A stretch of DNA of 64,000 nucleotides, taken from assembly GCF_013373865.1 (NCBI RefSeq), contig NC_050473.1, positions 12,841,365 through 12,905,364 on the forward strand. The letters are read 5' to 3'. The translations under genes were made by a program, and so were the position numbers. A model generated the notes under the pieces. It did not search any database and was not told the DNA's origin. It saw only the letters and a program-made list of their open reading frames with translations. This stretch comes from Monomorium pharaonis (taxonomy: Eukaryota; Arthropoda; Insecta; Hymenoptera; Formicidae). How positions within the stretch are numbered: position 1 is the stretch's first letter; each line of letters starts with the position of its first letter. Below are positions 52,130-62,841 of this stretch, piece by piece.

Positions 52130-55100
52130 AGGAATTAGAATAAGCGGTCTAGTTTAACGTTACTTAAAAAAAGGATTGAAACGTGCGAAGTTTATATACG
52201 TCTTTTTGTGGGAATTCTTTTTTATATGATCTTAGTTTCAGGGAGCCCTTCGTATGCGATTCACTAAACGATTGCATCTCGATCGATATCGCGCATTTTT
52301 GCTTACTTGTGTCTCACATTGCGGAGGAAAGCATATATTATGTCTCGTTGAACTACAAATTGAATTTACGCGCGTCAAGATTCAAGACGCGATCTCCTTT
52401 AGTATTATGCATCCGATGCTTTTTCATGAATACAGTGCATCGGCATTTTCTTTCACGTGGCATTCCGCAGCGAGAAATTAAAAGCTACCTCAATAGAGAC
52501 ACTACAAGCGGAGTTCGCTCAACGAATTTACTGTGATTATCCCAATAAATTGTGTACGCCCTTTCGGCTTGAATTAAAAGCTCAAGTGCCACCTGCGGAC
52601 TAATTCCCGCGGCTCGGTTTTTGAGTCACACTACATTCAAGTAAGACGTTAAGTGCATCTCTTATTTTCCGGATAACGTTATGGTCGTCTCGCAAATTCT
52701 CATTAGCGGTCTTCATTTTTCTCTTTGTTAGCTCTGATTCGTCGCTCGGGCATTTAACATTGAGCAGATTTTTTTTTAGGTCAGCTACTGCTCTGGTAAA
52801 TTTAAGATTCTATATTGGACTCTTTATCGTTGACCAATCTCGTCGATATCTCGTTGCTATTGGTTCTATCGAAGAAAGATGTTTTTCTTTTCTCAAATAG
52901 AATGATTTGTGTGAATCTACAACTTATTTACTACGAGAGAGATGTTTTTCACACATTTAAATTTTACATAAAATAGTATTTGTGCGGTACTATTCCAAGA
53001 ATTACGTTATTTACTTCTCATTCACCCGAGTCAAATGTCTATCATTTGATTTTCTCCAGATGAGTACATTTAAATAAAGCATGTCAAGTTTTTGTTTTTA
53101 CAAAGTTCGTTTACAAATATACATTGGGATTTGTTCTGGTTAGCCTTTATCGACATTATCCTTTTGGATGGTGTTAAACGTTGACCGGCTTTTTCTCTCG
53201 ATCGCTCACCACGCCGTCGAATTCAACGGATTCCAAGCTCTGTCTTTTGGCCATTGTTACCGTTCGTCCATATTAGCGCAGCGTCAGCGAGGGGGAGGCT
53301 GAGGAGATTAATTAGGGACGATGTTTTAGTGGCAAAAATAAAGAAAAGGGAATGAGGCAAAGAAGCGGCAGCATCAACAGCCGTCTTAAGTCGCGCTAAC
53401 TAATCTGGCAACGCCACGAGACGATCGAATGGACTTCATCGCCCCTTCTTCATAAGAACGTGCTACAAATTAAGCCCGGATCAGTAGAAACCATCTCGAA
53501 AATTTAACCGCTGGTTGTTGCTCCCTACGCCTTCATTGTCTGTATACTCGTAAACAGGGACAGATAATAAAACTTCCATAGCTTGAAATCAGTTATTTCC
53601 GAGAACTTCCAATAAAAAGTATTAAGGAGAACGTTAATTTAAAAAATATTAATTTAAAAAAATGAATATTTATGAATGTAAACAATTTTTTAATTGTACT
53701 TATATTGTTTCATGAAATTTGATTTATTTTATACCTATGGCGATGAAAAGTTAATTGCAAGGAGGCATCAAATCATTGTCCTCAAAATAATGTTTGAAAC
53801 AAAAAATCAATATCGATAAATCGATATTTCTTATTTAGCAACGATGGCAATGACTATTTTTACGGTTGTTGATATTACATCATTTGTACTGTATTTACAG
53901 TGTATTTTTTGTAATATTTTACAAATACATGGCTGATTCATACTGTCCATCCATGATATTTTATCATGTGTCGATTGTCTTGTAATTATTATTGTATCTC
54001 TTTGTTTATACTTTTATCTACTAATACTGTTTTTATGTATTTTTACGACAGAAAAATTATTAGCACTTTTGTAAGAGAGCTGTACAAAATAACCACTGTA
54101 CAATGTATGTGTTTCAACTGTTTGTAGAATGCATTAATTTTAAGTTATTTTTCTTCCTAAACAGAGAATGTTGACAGCGCTCACTGTTTAACTTTAGATT
54201 AGTAAAGGAAAACTAATTATTCTTAAAATTCTGCAAGCTTACCATCATTTAAATACACAATACTATTTTTCTTTTAGAAAGCGCGAAATTCTGACATAAC
54301 TTGTCAGAATAAACAATTAATTTTTCTGTTTTTTTAAATTGGTCCCATATTGCGCTCGGGATAATTTTTATAAAACAATATAAAAATAGATAAACTATAC
54401 GATTCTAAATTGAGGATTATCGAATACTTATATTACGCCAATTGGTACAAGATACCGGCGTGCCTGCTATTCATTTAGCGATAACTGCAGCTAAAGCAAT
54501 TTTTCTTTCCTTGGTCGATCGGTTGCGAGAGAAACGAGAGGGGCCTTCCTATCGGTAGGAAGTGTTCAGCGTGGCTTTTATCGATCGATTCGCCATGTCG
54601 ATCTGCAGCCAAGGCGCTAATGGGTTAGTCAGCTCGGACACGAACTCGTTTCGTTGGTCGGAGCGTGCAACCGTGGCTGTAGAAGAGAGGATAGACTGTA
54701 CGAAAAATGCTCATGCTTTACCTATACCTATCTGTGTGCTGTTGCGTATATGTATGTACACGTGCTACACCACACGTAAGAAGTGTCAGTTATCTCGGCG
54801 GAGACACATAGTCGCGCCTAAGAATAATAAATTGAGACAGACGAAGGGGTATGGGTGTATAGACACGAGAAGTTTGCGGTGTGTGTCTTTTGCCCACACT
54901 GAGATTATCTCGAGAAGTTACGAGTTTCCGCGGGTTTCCAGTTTAAAATAAAGCCGCACGCTACCTAGCTCTATATCGATGTTGTGTGTACTTGATTTTC
55001 ATGTACGTTTAAAACTTGTTTCGTCGATTCTGTGTCACGCGGCAAGTATTTGCACCTCTCTTCCTCTCCCTTGTTCTCTCTTTTCACGTGATACGAGATC

Positions 55101-55791
55101 TATCCTTCTTAGCTATCTCCCAGGTCGACCGAGAACGACTCTTTGGAACGGATATTTCGAATTATAGCGAGCGATTAGAGTAAGAATGGATATTAGGCGG
55201 TGGCACGAAGCGTGCTCGTTTGTTTCGCAAGATTTCATTTAGTCGTTCGATTGTTTCGAGCGTCAGCTCCGGTCTTTGGTTATGATTTATTGTGACGGCT
55301 GCCGTATGCTTACGTGACTCGCACGCTCTCACAATGAGGCAATTAGATCCCGATTTTTTATTTAATATGAAACGATAGGAATTGCACGGGTTCGCTAAAG
55401 AAGTTGAATGTTTTGCGTTTGCGTTGTAATATTTTTTGACCGACCTGGCACATATACACACGCAGAGAGAAAGAGAGAAGTCGGTATTTTTCAGCGTTCA
55501 CCGGACAAAGTGCATCCGCGGTAATTTCGACTTTCATCTTTCCTTGCATGAAATCACGACCGAGAAGAATGCCATTCACGCTCTTAATCCCCTTTTGCAC
55601 GGAAAGCGACTTTTTTTCTCTGAAACGCTCTTTAGCGCCGTAGGGCAATTAACGCGGAATTAGCCGTGTGTTCGCGCGGTCTTCTTGTTGCACGTTGTAC
55701 ATAAAGTCATTCGGTGCGGCTCTTACCGGAGACTCGGAACCGCAAACTATGTATCTACCGTGAACTTCAACAGAACGATGACGAGGCGTGA

Positions 55792-55827
55792 ATATTGATG
55801 TAATAACGTATGTAATTACATCAATAT
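55792..55827. repeat. perfect inverted repeat (13-bp arms, 10-nt loop)
   Basis: ATATTGATGTAAT (55792-55804) and its exact reverse complement (55815-55827) flank the loop AACGTATGTA. It lies about 280 nt upstream of the 9-nt microexon, so it could influence local pre-mRNA structure (inference). Confidence 0.9.
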
Positions 55828-56109
55828 CTTACAAATAATATATTCAATATTACGTTACGAATTAAAAAATATTTTTTAAAATTGCTTTAATTTTATATAT
55901 TTTTTTTCTTAAAATTAAGAATTGCAGATAATTGTATCAATCTCCATTAAGATTGTACAAGATTAATAAAAACATGGCTATATTTAATTTAAAAATTGGT
56001 CTAAATAGTTAGCAAGTAAAGAACATTTTTTAAATTTTAATCAGCTTTATAATGCATTTTTGTTTGAACTAACCTGCACTAAAAATAAATATTTCTATTT
56101 TTGTTTCAG

Positions 56110-56118
56110 ATGCAATGG
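56110..56118 (+). CDS. hth: candidate 9-nt homothorax microexon
   Basis: TTTTTGTTTCAG precedes ATGCAATGG, which is followed by GTAAGTG. All splice signals are close to consensus. Joined to the G left over from the linker exon it reads GAT GCA ATG G, giving Asp-Ala-Met and the first base of a Gly codon if the next exon starts with G. Phase is 1 on both sides, so the exon can be included or skipped without a frameshift: ...SDP-DAMG... against ...SDP-G.... From memory, insect Hth proteins continue soon after SDP into a conserved WCRREWSS stretch before the homeodomain, and I have an uncertain recollection of a DAMGKW variant in Hymenoptera. No exon for that stretch is seen before 64000. Because a 9-nt match is small, the case rests on phase, splice-site quality and gene context. 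Confidence 0.72.
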
Positions 56119-56161
56119 GTAAGTGAATCTGTCTCTAGCCAAGTCAGTATTATTGGTAAGC
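56119..56161 (+). promoter_or_regulatory. hth: tandem 5' splice sites after the microexon, with in-frame stop
   Basis: The proximal donor is GTAAGTG at 56119. A second donor-like GTAAGC begins at 56156, preceded by TATTG, and a possible internal acceptor, TGTCTCTAG, ends at 56138. In the Hth frame, read-through gives GGT AAG TGA, stopping at 56124-56126. Intron retention or distal-donor use would therefore end the protein before the homeodomain. A local stem is possible between CTGTCTC (56129-56135) and GAGACGG (56173-56179, with one G-U pair), which would enclose the distal donor. Hth isoforms without a homeodomain are known in Drosophila. Confidence 0.5.
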
Positions 56162-57579
56162 ATAATAGAATTGAGACGGCTCTTTCTTTTCTTTAAGGAA
56201 TATAGAGATCTTTTACTCGTACCAGTTGCATGCGAATTAATTATCACAATTAATAAAGCGGCTTTGTTAGATTAGCGATTTCTATTTGATAAAAAAGGTT
56301 TTTGTAATCGGTTTCCTCATTCGGAAAAACTCGTCGGTTTTCTTATAATGTTTACGTGCGTGTCGTAAGATTATCACTGTTGACAGGAAACATAATTGCA
56401 TACATATGTGAACATATGTGATACGGTTGCGTCTTTATAATTAAAAATGTTAATATAAAATTACAGGATGATAAAAAGTGAAATGGAAATTAAGCATCGT
56501 GTATGAAAGCCGTAAATGGAAAAAATTTGTTTTCCAAATTTGCGTGATTTAATTCCGGTTGCTTTTATTTCATCATCTGTTGACAAAATGAATTAAGCGT
56601 AATTAAATTTGAACACATTATGAGGATAATATTTACAAGTCGCAAAAAAAGAACATTTTAAACTAAGTATGTAAGTGAGGAAGAACGGCGATCGCTCGAT
56701 TCGATAATAATCCTCTTAATGAATCTTGTCGGCTGTTGGCGACACAGTCTGAACGACGAGGATCGGTGAGATGATCTTGCGTTACCGATCTGTTACGAGC
56801 GCAATGGCCACTCGCTTACATTTCTTCTTAATTCCCTCTTGTGCGTGCGGCGCGCGCCGCAGTAACGAGGCGCTTCGGTTTAATTAGATTAATTAGATTG
56901 CAAGCGAGAGGCGGATCGCGCGAATGGCGCTCGACGATATCGAGCTTTCTGAAGATCTGTCGTTAGCTGCGTTAACGTTGTTAAACGCTATGTCTTCTTC
57001 TTTTACGATATTTTCTGAACAAAGTTACTCGTTTTACGTGAACATTGTAATGCTTAAAGAGGACGTATAATTAATTTGGAATTGATAAAATCTTTGAAAA
57101 TGCCAATTTATGCCTGTCTTCTCGAGCTAATGATTTCTCAACGTTACATGGATTAATTATACGTTATATGTATTTTACACTCTCATTGTACTCACGATAG
57201 TAGGTTTTTTTTACAAGAAACAGTATTTAATGCATAGATGATAAAATGTGATGGTTCAAGAATGGTAACCCATAAATATTAATAGTTTATATTGCTTTTG
57301 CTCGGCAAACCGAGTAACGACATGGTAACTGTTAGTAATATCGAATAATGGAAAATGGAGGATAAGCGACGTAAGGGTAATAACAATCTTGAACGAATTA
57401 CTCTCATCTTTCTACAGGTAGTCTTTAACAACTCATGCAACTATCATTAATCCTTTTGCTAAGTACAAAACTCATATAATCAATCTTTGTGAAATGGTAG
57501 ATATTACAGCCGTCTCATTAGTACTTTATTTGCCATCCAATCAAATCGAATTATGTCAATGGCATATAATTTAGTATTA

Positions 57580-57617
57580 CTTAACGATTAATCGTTAAGG
57601 CCTCATAAAATTTATGA
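57580..57617. promoter_or_regulatory. 20-bp perfect palindrome plus adjacent dyad
   Basis: CTTAACGATTAATCGTTAAG (57580-57599) is its own reverse complement. Three nt later TCATAAA-A-TTTATGA (57603-57617) forms a second dyad with 7-bp arms. The first has two ATTA/TAAT homeodomain cores back to back (GATTAATC), the shape expected of a paired homeodomain site. Any regulatory role is an inference from the sequence alone. Confidence 0.5.
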
Positions 57618-58275
57618 CCTTTATTAAAAAAGTGTGTCTATTTCAAAACCGTAAAATGTATATTTTGAATATTAAGAGTGTGATAAACAATATTATTTAT
57701 TTATTATCTCTAAACATTTGGCAAATCGACATTTGGTGAAATATATGAGAAAAGAAATGGTAAGAGTCGTATCATTAGAAAGTGCGTTCCGCTTTTTCAA
57801 CAGGGATCCATTCACAGTCAATGCGATAGTTATCGGAGAAATAAAACACAAACTCACCCAGTTGGACCTTGCTCGCGGTTGCGAGCAAAAAACAATTTTT
57901 GGCTGGACCATTTTTTTGTCTTTAATTAGTTGCATTTTTTAATAATCGCGCACATTTGCAGAGCGACTTAATGAAATGAAAATGTGGAAAAGGAAGGAAA
58001 ATATAACTGAAAAAAGAAAAAGATAGGTTGGAGGATAGTACATGCAAGAGAAAGCTGAAATTCATTTTTAATTTGCACAGTCTGAGTTGCGCTGCGCGCA
58101 TAATGTTCGACATTGTATTTCTTGACTTTGCCGCATTTTGTTCTATAGTACACAAAAACGAATCTTTTGACGATATACTTTGCGATAAAAAATGTAAACG
58201 AAATACTCGCTACGTAGAACATCACCGCGACATTTAATTGTCAATTGTGACTTGAAATATTCATTAACACCCATG

Positions 58276-58291
58276 ATAAGAGGCCTCTTAT
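58276..58291. repeat. 16-bp perfect palindrome
   Basis: ATAAGAGGCCTCTTAT is self-complementary with no spacer. Its centre contains AGGCCT. It is about 680 nt from the 20-bp palindrome. Confidence 0.85.
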
Positions 58292-61200
58292 GAATATACA
58301 GTGGCTAGGTAGGTCGATCAAGCATAGATTCGATTATGAATGGTACTCGATCATCAGATAGATATTAGAAATCATTAATGTTAATGATTAAAATGTTAAT
58401 ATGAAAAGAAGATGATTTTACACGTTTATGGCTGTTATCGTATATGGATTTTTGTACGTGGCTAACAGTATCAGAACTAATTACTTCGGAATTCTGACAA
58501 GGATAAGAATACTCCTCATTAAGCATATGTATACTCCGCGTTATGTGATGTTAGATAAGCGAATATAAGGAAATTGAAGGAGGAGTATACTAATTTAATA
58601 CATGCGTCCGCGTTCGACGATTCGCATGAAATTAATTTCGTGCCGACGCATCGTGTCCGAGGGAAATTAATTTCGTACTGTCCATCCTTATAAAAATATG
58701 ATTACGAACGGCGTGTATTACAAGCGGCTTAAATTGAGCGCGACGGTAAATCAAGCATGGATGGGCAGTTAATTAAAAAATTCGGTAGTAGCCGTGAAAG
58801 GTTGGAATTAAATTTTAGGGGCAAGATGCGATTAACGACGTGCGTGTTTATACTTATTGGATACTATCAGGCCGATTGGATCTGACATAACGGTGGCAAT
58901 TTTAGGGAAGGTTCAGCGATAAGATAAAACAACTCGTGCGTAGATGTCGTTTCTTTGTTTGCTATCCCCTTATTATATCGTTTGTATTTTATCCAATTAT
59001 GTGTTTTTTATAAATAAGCATATACATATACTATATATCTTTCTCTTACATTTATTATTTTTGCATTTATCTCTTCTTTCGTTGCGAACATCTGATCATA
59101 ATATGCATTAATAAAATAGATATAGTTTCGTGGGAAATTGTCGATATGAAATGTGTCGGCCGCTGTTTGAATTAATTTGGTATAACTAGATTCGTTACGA
59201 CCGGCGTGTTGTCAGAACGCCCGCATCTTCGTGTTCATTTCCTGCGATAACGCGTATACTTATGCGTATTAAACGTACGCATCGGAGACACCATTGCCTT
59301 CACAAGACCGGCGGGATGGATAAGATAAGAGACCCTTACTTTTTTTATTATTGACCGTTCTCAACCACTCTGAGGACTCTTTGGCACCTCGTTCTGTGAT
59401 GCAGAAGTCTCCTCAACTGCCATCGCACGATTCCGAACGAAGTCGTAATGGGACGTTTGTCAGATTGTCCGACAATTAGAATGCAAATCTACGGTGTTCG
59501 CATATACATATGCACGAGCTGGTTTCATGGCCATCCGCGGCCCGTGTGCAGCTCTATCCGTCGGATCTCGTCCAACCATGCAAGGCCCATTCGTCCCGGG
59601 CACTTTTCAGCGCGACCCGTCGCGCGTGGATCGGGTCTCAGCTTTACCACGTCCTCGGTTTCGAAATTCGACGCCTTTTATGGCCCGTTATTCCGCGAAT
59701 TGACGAAAATAAGAAATCCGAAGGCGATTCGATAGCGTTAGGAATCCATTCCGAACGGTCGACAACGTCCTCGGATGGATACCATCGCGATAGTTTTCGT
59801 GGCGCTAATTAAAATTAAATACCATTTATGAAACTTTTACAAGTTGCACTATATGCCACTCGGTAGTTTCTATTTCTGTTTGCTCTGTTCTTGAGAATAG
59901 ATGTCAAATATCGCCAGTGACTCTTTAAGCACGCGTGATGAACATTTCCATAGATCTGCACGTGTGATGCTAAAAGTCTCACGTTGTTACGGTGAGTAGA
60001 ATTTCAGCTCGGTTTCGACTTTCTCAATGGCAATTGATGGGGCTCAAGTACAAAACCGTAAGTGCCCGCTCGTATTCGAAGATAGAATTTCTTACGACCA
60101 GATCTACGACATTTACGCGGTATTAAAGTCAGTTTTACACCATCTCGGAATGGCTACGTCGATCGCGGCTATGCGCTAGGATTCCTTTTACATATTGCCA
60201 CTCGACCCTTCAGAATTTACTTTTAACAGCGGTCTTTCCAGACTTTTCCAAGCGAAGCCTTCTGTGTTGTCTGAAACATCTCGAATTCCCCAAGTTTTCC
60301 TTCTCTTATCTAACGGTGAGAATAGATTTTTTCTCGCAGTTTACGTCGAGACGACATTTCCTTCCATCTTTGTGAGCTCGTTGCATCGGTTTCACATTTT
60401 CGCGGCGTGTTTCTTCGAAGTCAGACGATTCCGTAACGTCGCACGGTCTGCGGTCGCCCGACAAATAGATTACGTGCTCGCGAAGGGTATTCTTCGTAGG
60501 GTGTTCAAACGCCCTTCTTCGCCCTTTTGCACATGCCACTCACGTACTCATTCACGTTCCGGGTACGTCGTATTCGCCAGAGTTGTCGCCCGCGACGCGT
60601 TCTTCTCTACTCCGTCCTCTCTTCGAAGCGTCTCTCCAAAAATTGCAGCGCGTTAGCACGAAATCCACTAACCATTCCATTATTAAATCTGTGTCCGCAT
60701 TACTTGGATATAGGGGCGTCGCGACGTCACCAGCATTAAAATTCATATCACGCTGGAACCGTCGAAACGATGAGACGCGAGCTTCTCGTCGATATGCCGG
60801 AACGGATTTCGCCTAATGATTTTATCTGCATCGCGCGATTAAGCGTGACCGCATCGCTCGTCGATAATGCATCCTTGATTAAAATTTTTTTTTATTTATT
60901 CACGCGCATAACGCCGCTGCGCGCTATTTTTATCGCGATCAATATTGTACGATTCTTAAATTGTTTTTCAAGCCATTTACAAGTGATAACAATTAGAATG
61001 TTTAATTAAAAAAATATTTTTTTGCGTTATTGTTTTATCACACGCGTTGTCAAAAAATATTTGTCGATGCAGATTGTTTTAAAAATATTATTAAAAATTT
61101 TAATTATTAGATAAAAACACATAGTGCGCTCATAAAAAAATTATAGAGCATTGATTTTGCTATGTTTTTGGATTAAAGTTTAATCATAACTTCGTGCTCT

Positions 61201-62269
61201 ACAAGGTAGTAATATTTTGATATCTGTATTGAAAGTTGATTATTGGATAACTCGTAATTATTCGAGATGCGCTAGTTTGTTACGCCATAAATTGCACGAT
61301 GTTCTTCCGGATTTCTTGTCGCTGAGGACCGATGGCCATCAGCCATCAGCCACCAACGGGATTCAGCGACGAAATGAGAGTCAGCGGTAATCGGCAACCG
61401 GCACGACACGCGATATCGAAAAACCAGAACGCTTTCGATGAGGAGGTGACTAAATCGACCGTAAAGTGCTATCACTCGCCGGCGAGGACACGCGAGCAAG
61501 AAAGTTGAAAACAGAAGAAGAACGAGGGAACGTGGAAGCCAAGATCAGATTCGTACGCGTACCGCCGTTGATCGCGCAGAAAAAAGTTACGCCTGTGATC
61601 TCACCGCAAGAGAAGACTCTCCAGAGTTGTTTATCTACTTATTATGTCAGTCCGTTGCTAATTGGGCATATTTGAAGATCGGTGCTTCGGCGGCCGCAGC
61701 ATTTTCGCACGTATCTTATACGAGGGAGAAAAGATTAACCCTTTTCTTCATCCAATGCACCATGTCTCGCGCCATCTACGAATCCTCTTTTATTCGTGGT
61801 ATTCGCGGGTTCGCAATTACAAGGATACAATATCCAGTCGTAATGGACTTTGTGGCTGTTCCAACGTAAGAACGGACGCATAACTTTCGGTGATCGCGCG
61901 AATGGCTCGCCATTCGTCTTTGAGGTCTGAGGAACTATCGCGCCATCGGACTCCTCGCTACGTGTATGCTCGTGATTTTATCTTCTTTTTCTTCTCTTTC
62001 CGCTCGCGATTCTCAGGCCGGTCCAGAGCGTCTCTTCTTTCGTTGTTGCGACGGATGACAGTGTTGGGCGTCGAGAGATGCATCGCTTCATTCCACGCGG
62101 CCGGCCACTCAATCCACTTCCCGGACTGGCATTGCGCGCGATGACTTGTGCGAATTCGGACAAGTGCCCGCGTAATTCGTGATGGAAAATTATTCGACCT
62201 CTTATCTTGTCTTGGTCAAGAGCGGGAGACGTACTTTTTAGCTTTCTATAATAAAATATGAGAAATGGA

Positions 62270-62271
<2 letters not shown>

Positions 62272-62306
<35 letters not shown>
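62272..62306. repeat. (GA)n microsatellite, 35 nt
   Basis: A GA dinucleotide run starting after GGAAGG is seen directly. Confidence 0.93.
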
Positions 62307-62312
<6 letters not shown>

Positions 62313-62813
62313 AAAATATATTTCACTTTTTGTAGTACATTAAAAACTGCATGGAAATCTTTAAAAATGAAAAGGCGAGAAAGAAATGCGCAAGGAATTA
62401 GAACAAAATGTAATAATGGCGCAAGAGAAGCGGGATGAAGAATAAGCATATTCAGCGAGAATAGCCGTTTATGCGCTAAAGTAGAAGAAGGTTTTATCCA
62501 GCATCCTGGATAAGATGTGTACAGTCAGTCAGCCGGAAGGTGTCATTTATTAATGTGATTTATGGGGAGGCGAATGCCCTCTCTAAGCCATGGTCCTTCG
62601 TGGTTCACCATCGCCTTCCCGCCTACCTTTTCGGTTTGTTTGTCGTGTATCGAATTGATCGAGTTTTGTTTTACTTACCCGCTAAGAGAAGAAAGAATGC
62701 ATCGTCGTGTTTATACATTTGTACGTGCGTGCGTATGCTTCGCACAGGTGTGTAACGTGGCACTTGCGCGTTTTTCTTATTTCTGCCGACTTGTCCCGCA
62801 CGATCTGCACACA

Positions 62814-62841
62814 CGGTCGATCGGTCGTTCGGTCGTTCGGT
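62814..62841. repeat. 8-bp tandem repeat (TCGGTCGT)
   Basis: About three imperfect copies of TCGGTCGT/TCGGTCGA lie in tandem, ending at TCGGTTT. It is CpG-rich and very short. Confidence 0.8.

Larger units (their letters stand above)
33664..56109 (+). other. hth: giant hth intron, segment after the ratchet point (22.4 kb)
   Basis: This is intronic sequence from the cryptic exon donor to the acceptor TTTGTTTCAG (56100-56109) of the microexon. No coding exon is recognisable on either strand. It holds a 14-bp-arm inverted repeat (34609), a GTC trinucleotide array (37067), TA, CT and GA microsatellites (44197, 44759, 47239, 47633), CACTAAAA repeats (52074-52129) and a 13-bp-arm inverted repeat close to its 3' end (55792). 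The stretches 38700-38900, 42000-43200, 53600-54400 and 55830-56100 are AT-rich and show nothing I can name. Confidence 0.78.

Noticed and set aside
56139..56155. A separate 17-nt microexon between TCTCTAG and GTAAGC
   Set aside because: Its length is not a multiple of three and would shift the Hth frame. It is more simply read as part of a tandem-donor region.
57394..57425. Second possible ratchet point, CTCATCTTTCTACAG|GTAGTC
   Set aside because: The pyrimidine tract is good, but GTAGTC lacks the donor consensus after position 3, so it could not efficiently serve a second step.
57718..57942. Overlapping open frames on both strands (74 and 80 codons)
   Set aside because: No recognisable protein, and the mirrored open frames on opposite strands are a base-composition effect.
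59400..60760. CpG-rich block with several open frames, possible nested gene
   Set aside because: No conserved peptide, no clear splice pattern and no promoter or poly-A signal that I can defend.
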